Assembly (NCBI GenBank): GCA_936940865.1
Contig: CAKZJB010000051.1
Span: 81,365 to 145,364 of the forward strand
Origin: an uncultured Asticcacaulis sp.
GTDB lineage: Bacteria > Pseudomonadota > Alphaproteobacteria > Caulobacterales > Caulobacteraceae
Reading direction: 5' to 3'
DNA: 64,000 bases
Shown piece after piece: positions 40,989-49,488 of the stretch. The stretch's first letter is position 1, and each line of letters opens with the position of its first letter. The position numbers and the translations under genes were made by a program. Under the pieces are notes generated by a model, which was not told the origin of the DNA, did not search any database, and worked only from the letters and a program-made list of their open reading frames with translations.

Positions 40989-42776
40989 ATGCCTGTCAGC
41001 CTTCAGCCCCTTAAGCCGAAAGACGCGCTTGCCTACTTCCGGCAGAAGGGGCTGAGGACCAGCTTTGCCTATCAGGACGTCTGGCAGGACGAGCATGCCA
41101 AGGCCTTCACCGTCGCCAAGGCGATGTCGATGGATGTCCTGATGGACATTCGCGACGCGCTCGATTCGGCCATGGCGGACGGCAAGACCTTCGAGCAGTT
41201 CAAAAAGGAGCTGGCGCCGATCCTCCAGGCCAAGGGCTGGTGGGGCAAGAAGGAGATGCTTGATCCGCTCACCGGCGAAAAGAAGCTGGTCCAGCTGGGC
41301 TCCGATCGGCGCCTAAGGGTCATCTTCAATACCAATATGCGGACGGCCTATAACGTCGGTAACTGGCAACGCAGCTGGGCCACGCGCGCCAGTTTCCCCT
41401 ATCTCATCTACCACCACGCGGACGGCGAGAAGTTTCCGCGTCCCGAGCATGTAGCCTGGGACGGCGTCTGTCTGCCGATCGAGCACCCGTTCTGGAAGAC
41501 GCATTATCCGCAGTGCGCCTGGGGCTGTAAGTGTTCGACGGAATCCGTCTCGAAGCAGATGCTGGTCGACCGTAAGCTGTCGGTCACTAAGGAAGCCGAT
41601 ATAGCGCGCTTCCCCATGAAGGAATACGTGAATCCCAGGACCGGGGAGGTCAGCCAGGTTGAGCAGGGCATCGACCCCGCCTGGAACTACAACCCCGGCC
41701 AGTCGCCGCTGAAGGGTCTGACGCCACGGCCGGCGCCGCCGACGCCGGGTGCGCCGCCGCTGGCCGTGCCGCCTCAGCCGCCCACGGATCTCGCCAAGCC
41801 ATCGGCTACGCCGGCGCCGGCAGCCAAGCCGGCCGAGACGGCGGCGCCGGCGGCCGAGGTTCAACCTGCGGCCAAGCCGATCGAGACCGCGGTCGAAGGT
41901 TTCCTTCAGGTCTTCGATGCCGCTGCCCAGGACAAAATAGTCACCGACCGGACGGGCTGGCCCTTGCCGATCGGGCGCGACCTCTTCACCACCACGGACG
42001 GCCGGCTGCGGTCGCCGCAATCCGCTCTCGTGCCGTGGCTGCCTGTGGTGGGACGGGCGTTGAAGGAATACGACCAGGTCGCATGGCACTGGCGCCCGCC
42101 GGCGGTGCCGAGCTTTCAGCCGGCCGAGATCCGCGCGGTCCTGGATGACGCGCAGAAGGGCGTTGACTCACGCCTGGTGGCGCGCTTTGGCAAGGTCCAG
42201 GACTGGCTGGTCAAGGTCGCCAAGGATCATGGCCAGGCGCTCCAGGACTTCGATTATTCGCTGCCGGCGTCCGAGGCGCGGCATATCCTGCTGCGCCACG
42301 GTGACGCCGTCGTGGAGGCGGAGCGCAAGCAGGTGGCTGTGACCCCGGCCGACATCGAGGCGCTGCCTGACCTGGTGGCCAAGGCGAGCCATGTCATCTT
42401 CGGCCGCGTGACTAACAAGGGACTGCCGGCCGTCATCTTCATCACGCCGAAAGCGGACCTGGTCTATCTGATTGTGATGGAGGTTCGCGCGCGGCGTTGG
42501 CAACTGGCAGCGAAGACGATGCGAAAATACCCCGCCATAGCCGATGTCAACCGAGCGATCGGTTCCGTCGGCCCCAACGTGCTAAACGATGGCGGGGCTA
42601 ATGACGGTATAGTCGATATCGCCGCGCTCGGCAAGGCAGCGACCAAGCTTCCCCGCGACGAGCTGGTCAGGCGCTACAGCAAGCGGCTTGACAAGTTCCT
42701 GATCACCGTCGATTTTGCCCGCGACACATGGACCTATGATGTCCAGCCCGCTAAGCCGCCCTTAAAGCGGCCTTAA
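40989..42776 (+). CDS. MuF-type head morphogenesis protein with C-terminal PBECR-like nuclease domain
   Basis: 595 residues. Residues about 1-220 are the Mu F/gp30 minor-head domain: YQDVWQDEHAKAFTVAKAMS, FNTNMRTAYNVGNWQRSW and the cysteine/histidine block LPIEHPFWKTHYPQCAWGCKC. A Pro/Ala-rich linker spans roughly 235-300. The C-terminal ~165 residues contain SEARHILLRHGD (H432, H437), VTPADIEALPDLV, then VIFITPKADLVYLIVMEV, which resembles the phage barnase-EndoU-colicin-RelE-like (PBECR) domains fused to MuF proteins. These are predicted RNases carried in the virion and injected with DNA. Domain assignment by eye; family known, catalytic residues inferred. Confidence 0.78.
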   Translation: MPVSLQPLKPKDALAYFRQKGLRTSFAYQDVWQDEHAKAFTVAKAMSMDVLMDIRDALDSAMADGKTFEQFKKELAPILQAKGWWGKKEMLDPLTGEKKLVQLGSDRRLRVIFNTNMRTAYNVGNWQRSWATRASFPYLIYHHADGEKFPRPEHVAWDGVCLPIEHPFWKTHYPQCAWGCKCSTESVSKQMLVDRKLSVTKEADIARFPMKEYVNPRTGEVSQVEQGIDPAWNYNPGQSPLKGLTPRPAPPTPGAPPLAVPPQPPTDLAKPSATPAPAAKPAETAAPAAEVQPAAKPIETAVEGFLQVFDAAAQDKIVTDRTGWPLPIGRDLFTTTDGRLRSPQSALVPWLPVVGRALKEYDQVAWHWRPPAVPSFQPAEIRAVLDDAQKGVDSRLVARFGKVQDWLVKVAKDHGQALQDFDYSLPASEARHILLRHGDAVVEAERKQVAVTPADIEALPDLVAKASHVIFGRVTNKGLPAVIFITPKADLVYLIVMEVRARRWQLAAKTMRKYPAIADVNRAIGSVGPNVLNDGGANDGIVDIAALGKAATKLPRDELVRRYSKRLDKFLITVDFARDTWTYDVQPAKPPLKRP

Positions 42777-42788
42777 GCCCGGCCCGAT

Positions 42789-42813
42789 GGTGCACCGGTG
42801 CACCATAGATAGC
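42789..42813 (+). promoter_or_regulatory. Putative late promoter, copy 2 (before protease/scaffold)
   Basis: The same 25 bases as 29820-29844: palindrome GGTGCACCGGTGCACC (42789-42804), then ATAGATAGC. It lies in a 56-bp gap, 19 bp before the TTG start of the Mu I-like gene. Confidence 0.78.
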
Positions 42814-42832
42814 CTTCGTCACCCCCCGTAAC

Positions 42833-43906
42833 TTGGCCCCACTCGCAACTGAGCTAGGGGCTTTGACCGTCGTGCCTAAGGGGGCTTCCCGTGAAGATCT
42901 GATCGTTTGTGCTTCGGCCGTCCCTGTGGCGGCCGAAAACGGTCAACCGCTGACGCGCATCCGGCTTCTTCCCGCCGGCGCGGTCAAGCTGAAGGACAGC
43001 CGCGGCCCCTACCAATGCGATCCGAGGACTGTCGTCGCGGCGGCGAAAGCTTACTGGGGCGGCGAGGAAATGCCGCTCGATTACGACCACCAGACCATGG
43101 CGACCGCCATGAAGGGCGGCCAGGGCGGCGTAGCGCCCGCCTCGGCCTGGGTAAAGCCCGCCAATCTGACGGCTGAAGCTGACGGCGTTTACGCGAACGA
43201 CATCGAATGGACGGCCGCGGCGGCCGCCGCGATCCAAGCCAAAGAATACAAGTATTTCAGTCCGCTCTTCGCGGTCTCGAAAACGGGCCAGGTCACCGGT
43301 CTATTCGGTGGCAGCCTGACCAACGACCCGGCGATCGGCGGCTTGACTTCCGTCGCCGCGTCCCGCTTCCACCCAAAACAGGAACCCGAAATGGACCTCG
43401 CTGCAATTGCGGCTGCGGTCGGCCTTGCCGCGACAGCGACCGAGGCCGAAATCATCGCCGCCGCCTCGGCGCAGGCAAGCCAACTGGCTCAGCTGCGCAC
43501 CACCCTCGGCGCGAAGGACGGCGACACATTCGAAACCGTCGTCGCGGCCGCCGCCAAGAAAGTCGCCGGCGCCGGCGATGTCATCGTGCCGGCCTCGGCC
43601 TGGCAGGACGCGCAAACGCGCCTCGCCGCCCTGGAAGGCGACAAGGCCGTCGCGGCCGTCGATCAGGCCATCAAGGATGGCAAGATCGTCCCGGCGAGCC
43701 GGCAGCCCATGGTCGACTGGGCTCGGCGCGACCTCCCCAAGTTCCAGGAATATCTCGCCACGGCTCCGGTCATCGTCGGGGCGGGCTCGGTGACCTCCGG
43801 CCAAGCGCCGGAGGGCTCGGCCGAGTCCAAGCTGACGGCCGATGAGCTGGTCGCCGCCTCGGCGCTCGGCATGACGGCCGAACAGTATCTGGCCGGAAAG
43901 GAGTGA
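42833..43906 (+). CDS. Mu I-like prohead protease with scaffold region
   Basis: 357 residues with a TTG start at 42833 (LAPLATELGALTVVPKG read from TTG); no clear ribosome site, so a later start is possible. The N-terminal part (EDLIVCASAVPVAAENGQ, MPLDYDHQTM, KEYKYFSPLFAVSKTGQVTG, LFGGSLTNDPAIGGL) is the Mu-like I protein domain (PF10123), a capsid maturation protease. Residues about 187-357 are Ala-rich and helical, the scaffold part. In Mu the scaffold Z is made separately from an internal start in the same gene; a matching internal ATG is present here at 43391. Confidence 0.9.
   Translation: MAPLATELGALTVVPKGASREDLIVCASAVPVAAENGQPLTRIRLLPAGAVKLKDSRGPYQCDPRTVVAAAKAYWGGEEMPLDYDHQTMATAMKGGQGGVAPASAWVKPANLTAEADGVYANDIEWTAAAAAAIQAKEYKYFSPLFAVSKTGQVTGLFGGSLTNDPAIGGLTSVAASRFHPKQEPEMDLAAIAAAVGLAATATEAEIIAAASAQASQLAQLRTTLGAKDGDTFETVVAAAAKKVAGAGDVIVPASAWQDAQTRLAALEGDKAVAAVDQAIKDGKIVPASRQPMVDWARRDLPKFQEYLATAPVIVGAGSVTSGQAPEGSAESKLTADELVAASALGMTAEQYLAGKE
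43391..43906 (+). CDS. Nested scaffold protein (Mu Z-like), internal start
   Basis: An internal in-frame ATG at 43391 has AGGAA eight bases upstream and lies exactly at the junction between protease and scaffold regions. The 171-residue product (MDLAAIAAAVGLAATATEAE...) is helical and acidic with the end LTADELVAASALGMTAEQYL. Mu expresses its scaffold the same way from within gene I. Inferred from layout. Confidence 0.6.
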   Translation: MDLAAIAAAVGLAATATEAEIIAAASAQASQLAQLRTTLGAKDGDTFETVVAAAAKKVAGAGDVIVPASAWQDAQTRLAALEGDKAVAAVDQAIKDGKIVPASRQPMVDWARRDLPKFQEYLATAPVIVGAGSVTSGQAPEGSAESKLTADELVAASALGMTAEQYLAGKE

Positions 43907-43913
43907 TCGAACC

Positions 43914-44333
43914 ATGACCGCTCTTACCGCAGGCCGCAAAATCCAACGCCGCGAAAACCGCAACTTCAATTATCCGGTCGCCGCCGGCGTCAAGATTTTT
44001 CCCGGCGCCCTGGTTGTCATCACGACCGGTGGCTACGCACGCCCGGCTCGTACCAACACGACCGACAAGGTCGTCGGCGTCGCCGAACAGCTGGCCGACA
44101 ACACGAACGGCGCCAATGGCGATATTCGTGTCAAGACCGTGGCTGGCACCTTCAATTTCGTCAACTCGACCGCTGGCGATGCCATCGCGCTCGGTAACGT
44201 CGGCGACCCCGCCTACGTCGTGGACGACCAGACCGTCGCCCTGACGTCGAACACCAACACCCGTATCACCGCCGGCAAGATCATCGACGTCGATAGCGAC
44301 GGCGTCTGGGTCAATGTCGGCCCCGGCCGCTAA
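43914..44333 (+). CDS. Capsid decoration-like protein (DUF2190-like)
   Basis: 139 residues, all-beta in appearance. FPGALVVITTGGYARPARTN, then DKVVGVAEQLADNTNG and GDAIALGNVGDPAYVVDDQT, has the repeated value/validity pattern of head-decoration proteins such as DUF2190. It sits between scaffold and major capsid genes, the usual place for a decoration protein that stabilises the shell. Five bases separate it from the protease gene. Confidence 0.78.
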   Translation: MTALTAGRKIQRRENRNFNYPVAAGVKIFPGALVVITTGGYARPARTNTTDKVVGVAEQLADNTNGANGDIRVKTVAGTFNFVNSTAGDAIALGNVGDPAYVVDDQTVALTSNTNTRITAGKIIDVDSDGVWVNVGPGR

Positions 44334-44348
44334 GCGAGGAGCTTAAAA

Positions 44349-45242
44349 ATGTTAGTCACTCAAGCCTCGCTCGAAGCCCTGCGGGTCGGGTTCAATTCCC
44401 GGTTCAAACAGGGGCTGAGCGCCACGCCCACTGGCTTTGCGGCCCTGGCGACGACAATCCCGTCGACGACCAAGATCCAGACCTACGGCTGGCTCAATGC
44501 GTTCCCGCAGTGGCGCGAATGGATCGGCGAACGTCGCCTGAAGTCGTTCTCGGAGCGCGTCTACACCCTTCTGAACAGGAAGTGGGAAATGAGCGGGGAA
44601 ATCCCGCTCGACGACATCCGCGACGACAACCTCGGTATCTGGAACGAGATCGTCACGGGCTTCGGTACCGGCGCCGCCCAGGAACTGCCGGAAATCCAGA
44701 TCGCCGCCGCCATTATCGCCGGGGTGACCGCCCTCTGCTATGACGGCCAGCCCTTCTTCAGCGCCAACCACCCGATCGGCGACGCCGGCGCCGTCGCCTC
44801 CAACCGGTCCGGCGACTCCTCCGGCCAAGCCTGGTATCTGCTCGCGCTCGACAAGCCGATCAAGCCGTTCATCTACCAGGAACGCGAGAAGCCGTTCTTC
44901 CAGATGGTCACCGACCCGAACGACTCCTACGTCTTCGACAACGACAAGATCAAGATGGGCGCCAAGGCCCGTGGCGCGGCCGGCTACACCTTCTGGCAAT
45001 ATGCGCACCGTTGCGACGGCGCGCTCAACGCTGCCAACTACGCCGCCGCGTTCCAGGCGATGACGACGCTGACGGACGACGAAGGGCGGCCGCTGGGCAT
45101 CAAGCCTACGCACCTGGTCTACGGTGCCACCAACCGTGCCGCCGCCAAGACGATGATCGAGGCGCAGAACCAGGCCGGCGGTGCCTCCAACATCTACTGG
45201 AAAGACGTGGAGCTGGTCGACGGCTCGACGCGTCTGCCCTGA
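44349..45242 (+). CDS. Major capsid protein (Mu gpT-like)
   Basis: 297 residues, close to Mu T (305). Recognised from the start TQASLEALRVGFNSRFKQGL, then YGWLNAFPQWREWIGERRLK, YTLLNRKWEMSGEIPLDDI and the middle FFSANHPIGDAG, all conserved in Mu-like_gpT (PF10124). HK97-type fold is expected. AGGAGC lies upstream of the ATG. It would be the most abundant late product. Confidence 0.94.
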   Translation: MLVTQASLEALRVGFNSRFKQGLSATPTGFAALATTIPSTTKIQTYGWLNAFPQWREWIGERRLKSFSERVYTLLNRKWEMSGEIPLDDIRDDNLGIWNEIVTGFGTGAAQELPEIQIAAAIIAGVTALCYDGQPFFSANHPIGDAGAVASNRSGDSSGQAWYLLALDKPIKPFIYQEREKPFFQMVTDPNDSYVFDNDKIKMGAKARGAAGYTFWQYAHRCDGALNAANYAAAFQAMTTLTDDEGRPLGIKPTHLVYGATNRAAAKTMIEAQNQAGGASNIYWKDVELVDGSTRLP

Positions 45243-45256
45243 TCGGAGGCAAAGTC

Positions 45257-46039
45257 ATGTTCACAACTGAAGTCCGCGCCCGGTCCAAGACCGGGCAACC
45301 GGTCGCCGGCGTCGAGTTCGTCCAGGACGAGTGGACCTATTTGCTGCTCGACGGCTCGGTCGATACGGCCACCAAACTGTGCCGTCTGGTTGAAGACCCG
45401 TTCGTCCAGGTGCAGGTGGCCGGCGAAGAGGAAGACACCTGGGTCGCCGGGCCCGATGTCGACCAGGCCCGTACGCTCCTGGCCAAGGCGCGCCGGCGCG
45501 AAGCGATTACGGCCGATGATCTGACAGGCAGGTCCATCGCGGATCTCGCGGCGGGTCCCAGGCATGCCTTGGTCCTCGTCCCTGGCGATATCGCAGCGGG
45601 TATCCGCCAGGTGACGGAACTGACCCTGAAGGCGATGGAAGCCGGCAAGCTGCCTATTCCGTTGGGCGAGGCCATCGACGCGCATCTGGCGGAGATCGAA
45701 GCCCTACTGGCTGGAACGTCAGCCAGTGGCATGCCCACGGCCGAGCCCACGCTTGAGCGTGAACCCGATACCACGGCGCCCCAGAGCGTTGGCGCTGAAG
45801 GGACTGCAGAAGAGCAGACCCAAACCCTGGACGAGGCGCAGAACGCCGCTTCCACCGGGGCCCACACCGATAACCCCAGCGGAAGCGAAGCGGGGCCGAC
45901 AGAAGGGGCGGCCGACGCGGGGGCAGGATCCGAAGAAGATCGCGATCCGCCCCCGGCCGAAGGGGATACCACTACTGCGACGCCTGAGCAGACGGCGCTG
46001 TCGGGCAAGGGCAAGGCGAAAGCCAAGCCGGAAGCCTGA
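45257..46039 (+). CDS. Mu gp35-like head protein with acidic disordered tail
   Basis: 260 residues from ATG 45257 behind GGAGG. The first ~60 residues (VRARSKTGQPVAGVEFVQDE, RLVEDPFVQVQVAGEE) are a small beta domain; the middle is helical; residues 160-260 are a low-complexity Glu/Ala/Thr/Pro tail (TEGAADAGAGSEEDRDPPPA) ending in GKGKAKAKPEA. Its place after the capsid gene matches the gp35 position of Mu. A terminator follows. Confidence 0.62.
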   Translation: MFTTEVRARSKTGQPVAGVEFVQDEWTYLLLDGSVDTATKLCRLVEDPFVQVQVAGEEEDTWVAGPDVDQARTLLAKARRREAITADDLTGRSIADLAAGPRHALVLVPGDIAAGIRQVTELTLKAMEAGKLPIPLGEAIDAHLAEIEALLAGTSASGMPTAEPTLEREPDTTAPQSVGAEGTAEEQTQTLDEAQNAASTGAHTDNPSGSEAGPTEGAADAGAGSEEDRDPPPAEGDTTTATPEQTALSGKGKAKAKPEA

Positions 46040-46061
46040 GTTCTTCCCAACTCCTGCAACT

Positions 46062-46097
46062 GGGCGGCGGGTTCATAGCCGCCGCCCAATTTTTTTG
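46062..46097 (+). terminator. Strong terminator inside the late gene cluster
   Basis: GGGCGGCGG (46062-46070) pairs perfectly with CCGCCGCCC (46079-46087) around GTTCATAG and is followed by AATTTTTTT. It separates head genes from connector and tail genes. No third copy of the late-promoter palindrome follows, so read-through must supply the tail genes, or another promoter type exists. Confidence 0.9.
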
Positions 46098-46106
46098 AGA
46101 TCCACG

Positions 46107-46520
46107 ATGTACGCCACCGTTTCCGACATGTCCTCGCGCTTCAAGGCCAGTGAGCTGACCCAGCTCACGGACGAAGCCGGCACGGGCAATATGGACGAGG
46201 CGCGCATCGAGACGGCGCTTACCAGCGCATCGACCCTGATCGACAGCTACCTGGCCGCCGTCTACGACCTGCCGCTCACGACGACGCCGGCAATCCTGGT
46301 CGACCAGGCGTGCGAGATCGCGCGCTACAAGCTTTATGGCGACGCTGCGCCTGAAGGTGTGAAGGCCCGCTATGACGATGCCATGGACTGGCTGAAGCTG
46401 GTCGCCAAGGGCACCGTCAAGCTCGATGTCGCCGGCAGCGAGCCGCCGCCCGCCGAAAACACCATCCTGACGACCGGCCAGGACCGCGTCTTCAGCCGCG
46501 ACAGCTTGCGAGGCTACTGA
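46107..46520 (+). CDS. Mu gp36-like head-tail connector (DUF1320)
   Basis: 137 residues. MYATVSDMSSRFKASELTQL, then ARIETALTSASTLIDSYLAA and VDQACEIARYKLYGDAAPEG, is the DUF1320 (PF07030) pattern. Homologues act as connector proteins at the portal vertex. Only a weak GAGA ribosome site is seen 6-9 bases before the ATG, just after the terminator. Confidence 0.9.
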   Translation: MYATVSDMSSRFKASELTQLTDEAGTGNMDEARIETALTSASTLIDSYLAAVYDLPLTTTPAILVDQACEIARYKLYGDAAPEGVKARYDDAMDWLKLVAKGTVKLDVAGSEPPPAENTILTTGQDRVFSRDSLRGY

Positions 46521-47137
46521 TGGCCGGTACCTCGCTCAACTTCGATATCTCCGGGCTCGACGACGTCCAGCACATGCTGGGCTATATGATCGAGCGCGAC
46601 GAAAACACCGAGCCGCTGATGCAGGCGATCGGTCACGAGGGGATGCAACAGACCCTCCGCCGCTTCGATGCCCAGGTCGATCCCCAAGGTATTCCGTGGG
46701 TGCCGTCGAAGGCCGCGCTGAAGGCCGGCCGCAAGACGTTGATCGATACGCGGCACTTCCGCGACGAGACCTTCAGCTCAGAGGCGACCCGCACCGAAGC
46801 GACCTGGGGAACGAACGCCGTCCAGGGCCGAATCTTCCAGCTTGGCGGCGATATCAAGGTGCCGGCGCGCGAAGGCAAGGTTCGCTTGCGCACCAATCGT
46901 GACGGCTCCCTGGTACGCCAGGCGCAGATCGCCCGTATGGGTCCGCCCACGAAGCGGCAGCTCACGGCGGCCGTCTTCGCCAAGACCTCGCACAAGCTGG
47001 CAAAGGCCGTCGACTTCAAGGCCGGCGCCTACACCATCCACGTCATCGCGCGGCCGTTCCTGGGCATCAACGCCTCCGACCAGCGCACGTTCACCGACTT
47101 GGTGCAAGACCACATCTTTCCGCGGGGTCTGTCATGA
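46520..47137 (+). CDS. Virion morphogenesis protein (Mu gpG/gp31-like)
   Basis: 205 residues; ATG shares one base with the preceding TGA. The block MQQTLRRFDAQVDPQGIPWV followed by GRKTLIDTRHFRDETFSSEA matches phage virion morphogenesis proteins (PF05069), which finish the head-tail joint. The C-terminus (RPFLGINASDQRTFTDLVQD) is also typical. In Mu the gene (G) lies upstream of protease I; here it lies after gp36, as in many Mu-like phages. Confidence 0.88.
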   Translation: MAGTSLNFDISGLDDVQHMLGYMIERDENTEPLMQAIGHEGMQQTLRRFDAQVDPQGIPWVPSKAALKAGRKTLIDTRHFRDETFSSEATRTEATWGTNAVQGRIFQLGGDIKVPAREGKVRLRTNRDGSLVRQAQIARMGPPTKRQLTAAVFAKTSHKLAKAVDFKAGAYTIHVIARPFLGINASDQRTFTDLVQDHIFPRGLS

Positions 47138-47766
47138 TCCTGGGATTGATCGAAACGGCCATGCTTGAGCGCGCCCGCCTCGCCGGCGAGGCCGGCATTC
47201 TCGGCTACAAGTTCCTGACGCGCGAAGCCTATCCGGACGACTGGGAGCAGCGCCTGATCAGCCTCAAGGAGAATTTCCCGGCGCTGTTCGTCACCTTCAC
47301 CAGCTTTACGGCCGTCGACCAGACGCGCGCCGGCGCCAAGATCCAGGCGGCTTTCGGCGCCGTGGTCGCTGCCCAGTACCGGGACAACAAGACCAGGGCG
47401 CGCCACGGCCTGACGCCCACCGATCCCGCCAATCCAGCGGTACCGGGGTCGCTGCAGCTGATGGAGGATTTCATCGGCCTGATGCAGGGCCAGACGTTCG
47501 GCCTGGAGATCGGCGCCCTGGAGCTGGTGGCCGGCCAGGCGCCGGAACTGAGCGACGAAGTAGTCAAGGCCGGCATCTCGCTGATGGCCGTCCAGTTCCG
47601 CACCACCTTCGTCTTCGGCATCGCGCCCGAGGGCCAGTCGATCGACGGCCGCGCCCTGGGCGATTTCGTCACCTTCAACACCCAATGGAATGCACCGCCG
47701 TTCGGCGATGACGACCAGCCGTCCCTCGATCTGGAGACGACGGTAACCCTGCCACAGGAGTCCTGA
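47134..47766 (+). CDS. Mu gp37-like tail terminator (DUF1834)
   Basis: 210 residues, ATG overlapping the preceding stop. PALFVTFTSFTAVDQTRAGA, then AQYRDNKTRARHGLTP and PGSLQLMEDFIGLMQGQTFG with late QFRTTFVF, fits DUF1834 (PF08873), the gp37 family placed at the tail terminus. It directly precedes DUF2635 and the sheath, as expected. Confidence 0.88.
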   Translation: MILGLIETAMLERARLAGEAGILGYKFLTREAYPDDWEQRLISLKENFPALFVTFTSFTAVDQTRAGAKIQAAFGAVVAAQYRDNKTRARHGLTPTDPANPAVPGSLQLMEDFIGLMQGQTFGLEIGALELVAGQAPELSDEVVKAGISLMAVQFRTTFVFGIAPEGQSIDGRALGDFVTFNTQWNAPPFGDDDQPSLDLETTVTLPQES

Positions 47767-47767
47767 C

Positions 47768-48010
47768 GTGGAACGCCTCTACCTGAAGCCCGCCGAGGGC
47801 CTCGTTATCCCTTCGCCGGATCACGGCAAGGCCCCGCTGCCGACCGAAGGCGGCTGGGTCCTGTCGTCGTCCTACTGGTCGAAACGCCTGGCTGAACAGG
47901 ACGTGGCCGACGACACCAAGGCCCAGCTTGAACGCGAAGCGGCCGAAGAACAGGCCGCCGCCGAGGCCGCCGCCGGCGGCAAGGGCAAGAAGAAGGACAC
48001 GGCTCAATGA
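47768..48010 (+). CDS. DUF2635 phage protein (Mu gp38-like)
   Basis: 80 residues with a GTG start. YLKPAEGLVIPSPDHGKAPL, then PTEGGWVLSSSYWSKRLAEQDV, is the DUF2635 (PF10948) pattern of conserved KPA.G....P..G..LP..G..V..S.YW.RRL..GDV. The Ala/Glu/Lys tail is extra. Always next to the sheath gene in Mu-like phages; function unknown. Confidence 0.88.
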   Translation: MERLYLKPAEGLVIPSPDHGKAPLPTEGGWVLSSSYWSKRLAEQDVADDTKAQLEREAAEEQAAAEAAAGGKGKKKDTAQ

Positions 48011-49479
48011 TCTCGTTCAATCAGATCCCGCTCACCCTGCTGACGCCCGGCACCTTCGTCGAGCTGGACACCTCGCGCATGCAGTCAGGCCTGCCCCAGG
48101 CGCGCACGCGCTCGCTGATCGTCGGCCAGAAGCTCGGCACCGGCACGGCCGTGGCCAATACGCTCTACCGCGTCCTCAGCGCCCAGCATGCCAAGACGCT
48201 GTTCGGCCAGGGTTCGATGCTGGCGGACATGTTCGCCGGCTACTTCGCCAACGACGCCACCACGGAAGTCTGGGGCATGGGCCTGGCCGACAACGGCACC
48301 GGCACGGCCGCGACCGGCACCATCGCCTTCACGGGCCCGGCGACCGCGGCCGGCATCCTCGAACTGATGGTCTGCGACACGCGTGTCCAGGTCGCTGTGA
48401 CGTCCGGCATGACGGCAACCCAGATCGGCACGGCCGCTGCGGCCGCCATCAACGGCTATGCCGACCTGCCGGTCACGGCCGGCGCCGCCAGTGGTACCGT
48501 CACCCTGACGGCCCGCCATAAGGGCCTCGAGTCGAACGGTCTGTACCTGGCGCTCAACTATCACCAGGGCGACGTCACCCCGGCCGGCGTCGGCGTGACG
48601 ATCGCCGGCATCGGATCGGTCGTCGCCGGCGCCGGCAATCCGGATGCCAGCCAGGTCTTCACCGCCCTGGGCGACCAGGCGTTCCAGACGATCGTCCATC
48701 CGTGGAACGACGCCACGAATATGGGCATCATCGAAGCGGCCCTTGCCGATCGCGCCACGGCGCTGAAGATGAACTATTCCGAGGCCTACACCCACAATCC
48801 GGGCAATTTCTCGGCCCTGACGACGGCGGCCGCCAGCCGCAACAGTCCCTACGCGCCCTTCACCGGCATGAAGGGCGTCCCGTCCGCGCCCTGGAAGGTG
48901 GCTGCTGCCTACGCGGCCCAGATCGCCTTTAGCGCTCGCACGGATCCTGGCCGGCCGTTCAATACGCTGGTCCTGAAGGGCATCCTGCCGCCCTTGCCCT
49001 CGGACCAGTTCACCCGCCAGGAGCGCGAGCTGCTCCTCGAGGCCGGCGTCGCGACCCTGATGGTCAACGCCAACTCCGAAGTCTGCATCGAGCGCATGGT
49101 CACCACCTACAAGACCAGCCCGCAAGGTTTTGCCGACACCGGCCTGCGCGACCTCAACGCGATCCTGCTCCTCTACTATCTCAGCTGGTCGCAGCAGGCG
49201 CGCATCACCACCCGCTACCCCCGCTACAAGCTGGGCAACGATGGCGGCAATTACGCGCCGGGCCAGCCGATCGTCACGCCCAAACAGATCCGCGCCGAAC
49301 TGGTCGGGCTGGCCAAGGAGTGGGAGTCGGCCGGGCTGATCGAGAACATCGACCAGTACATCGCCGACCTCCGCGTCGAGCGCGACGCGACCGATCCCAA
49401 CCGCCTCAACAGCTTCCAGCGTCCGGATCTGATCAACGGCTTCCAGGTGCTGGCGGCGCTCATCCAACCCATCGCCTAA
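48007..49479 (+). CDS. Tail sheath protein (Mu L/gp39-like)
   Basis: 490 residues (Mu L is 495). Contractile sheath subunit. The start (ISFNQIPLTLLTPGTFVELD) is conserved in gpL-type sheaths, as are the long C-terminal helices around EWESAGLIENIDQYIADLRV and ERDATDPNRLNSFQRPDLIN. The segment GTGTAATGTIAFTGPATAAG and following residues form the variable outer domain. Overlaps the DUF2635 gene by four bases. Identifies the phage as a myovirus. Confidence 0.94.
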   Translation: MISFNQIPLTLLTPGTFVELDTSRMQSGLPQARTRSLIVGQKLGTGTAVANTLYRVLSAQHAKTLFGQGSMLADMFAGYFANDATTEVWGMGLADNGTGTAATGTIAFTGPATAAGILELMVCDTRVQVAVTSGMTATQIGTAAAAAINGYADLPVTAGAASGTVTLTARHKGLESNGLYLALNYHQGDVTPAGVGVTIAGIGSVVAGAGNPDASQVFTALGDQAFQTIVHPWNDATNMGIIEAALADRATALKMNYSEAYTHNPGNFSALTTAAASRNSPYAPFTGMKGVPSAPWKVAAAYAAQIAFSARTDPGRPFNTLVLKGILPPLPSDQFTRQERELLLEAGVATLMVNANSEVCIERMVTTYKTSPQGFADTGLRDLNAILLLYYLSWSQQARITTRYPRYKLGNDGGNYAPGQPIVTPKQIRAELVGLAKEWESAGLIENIDQYIADLRVERDATDPNRLNSFQRPDLINGFQVLAALIQPIA

Positions 49480-49488
49480 GGAGTTCCC

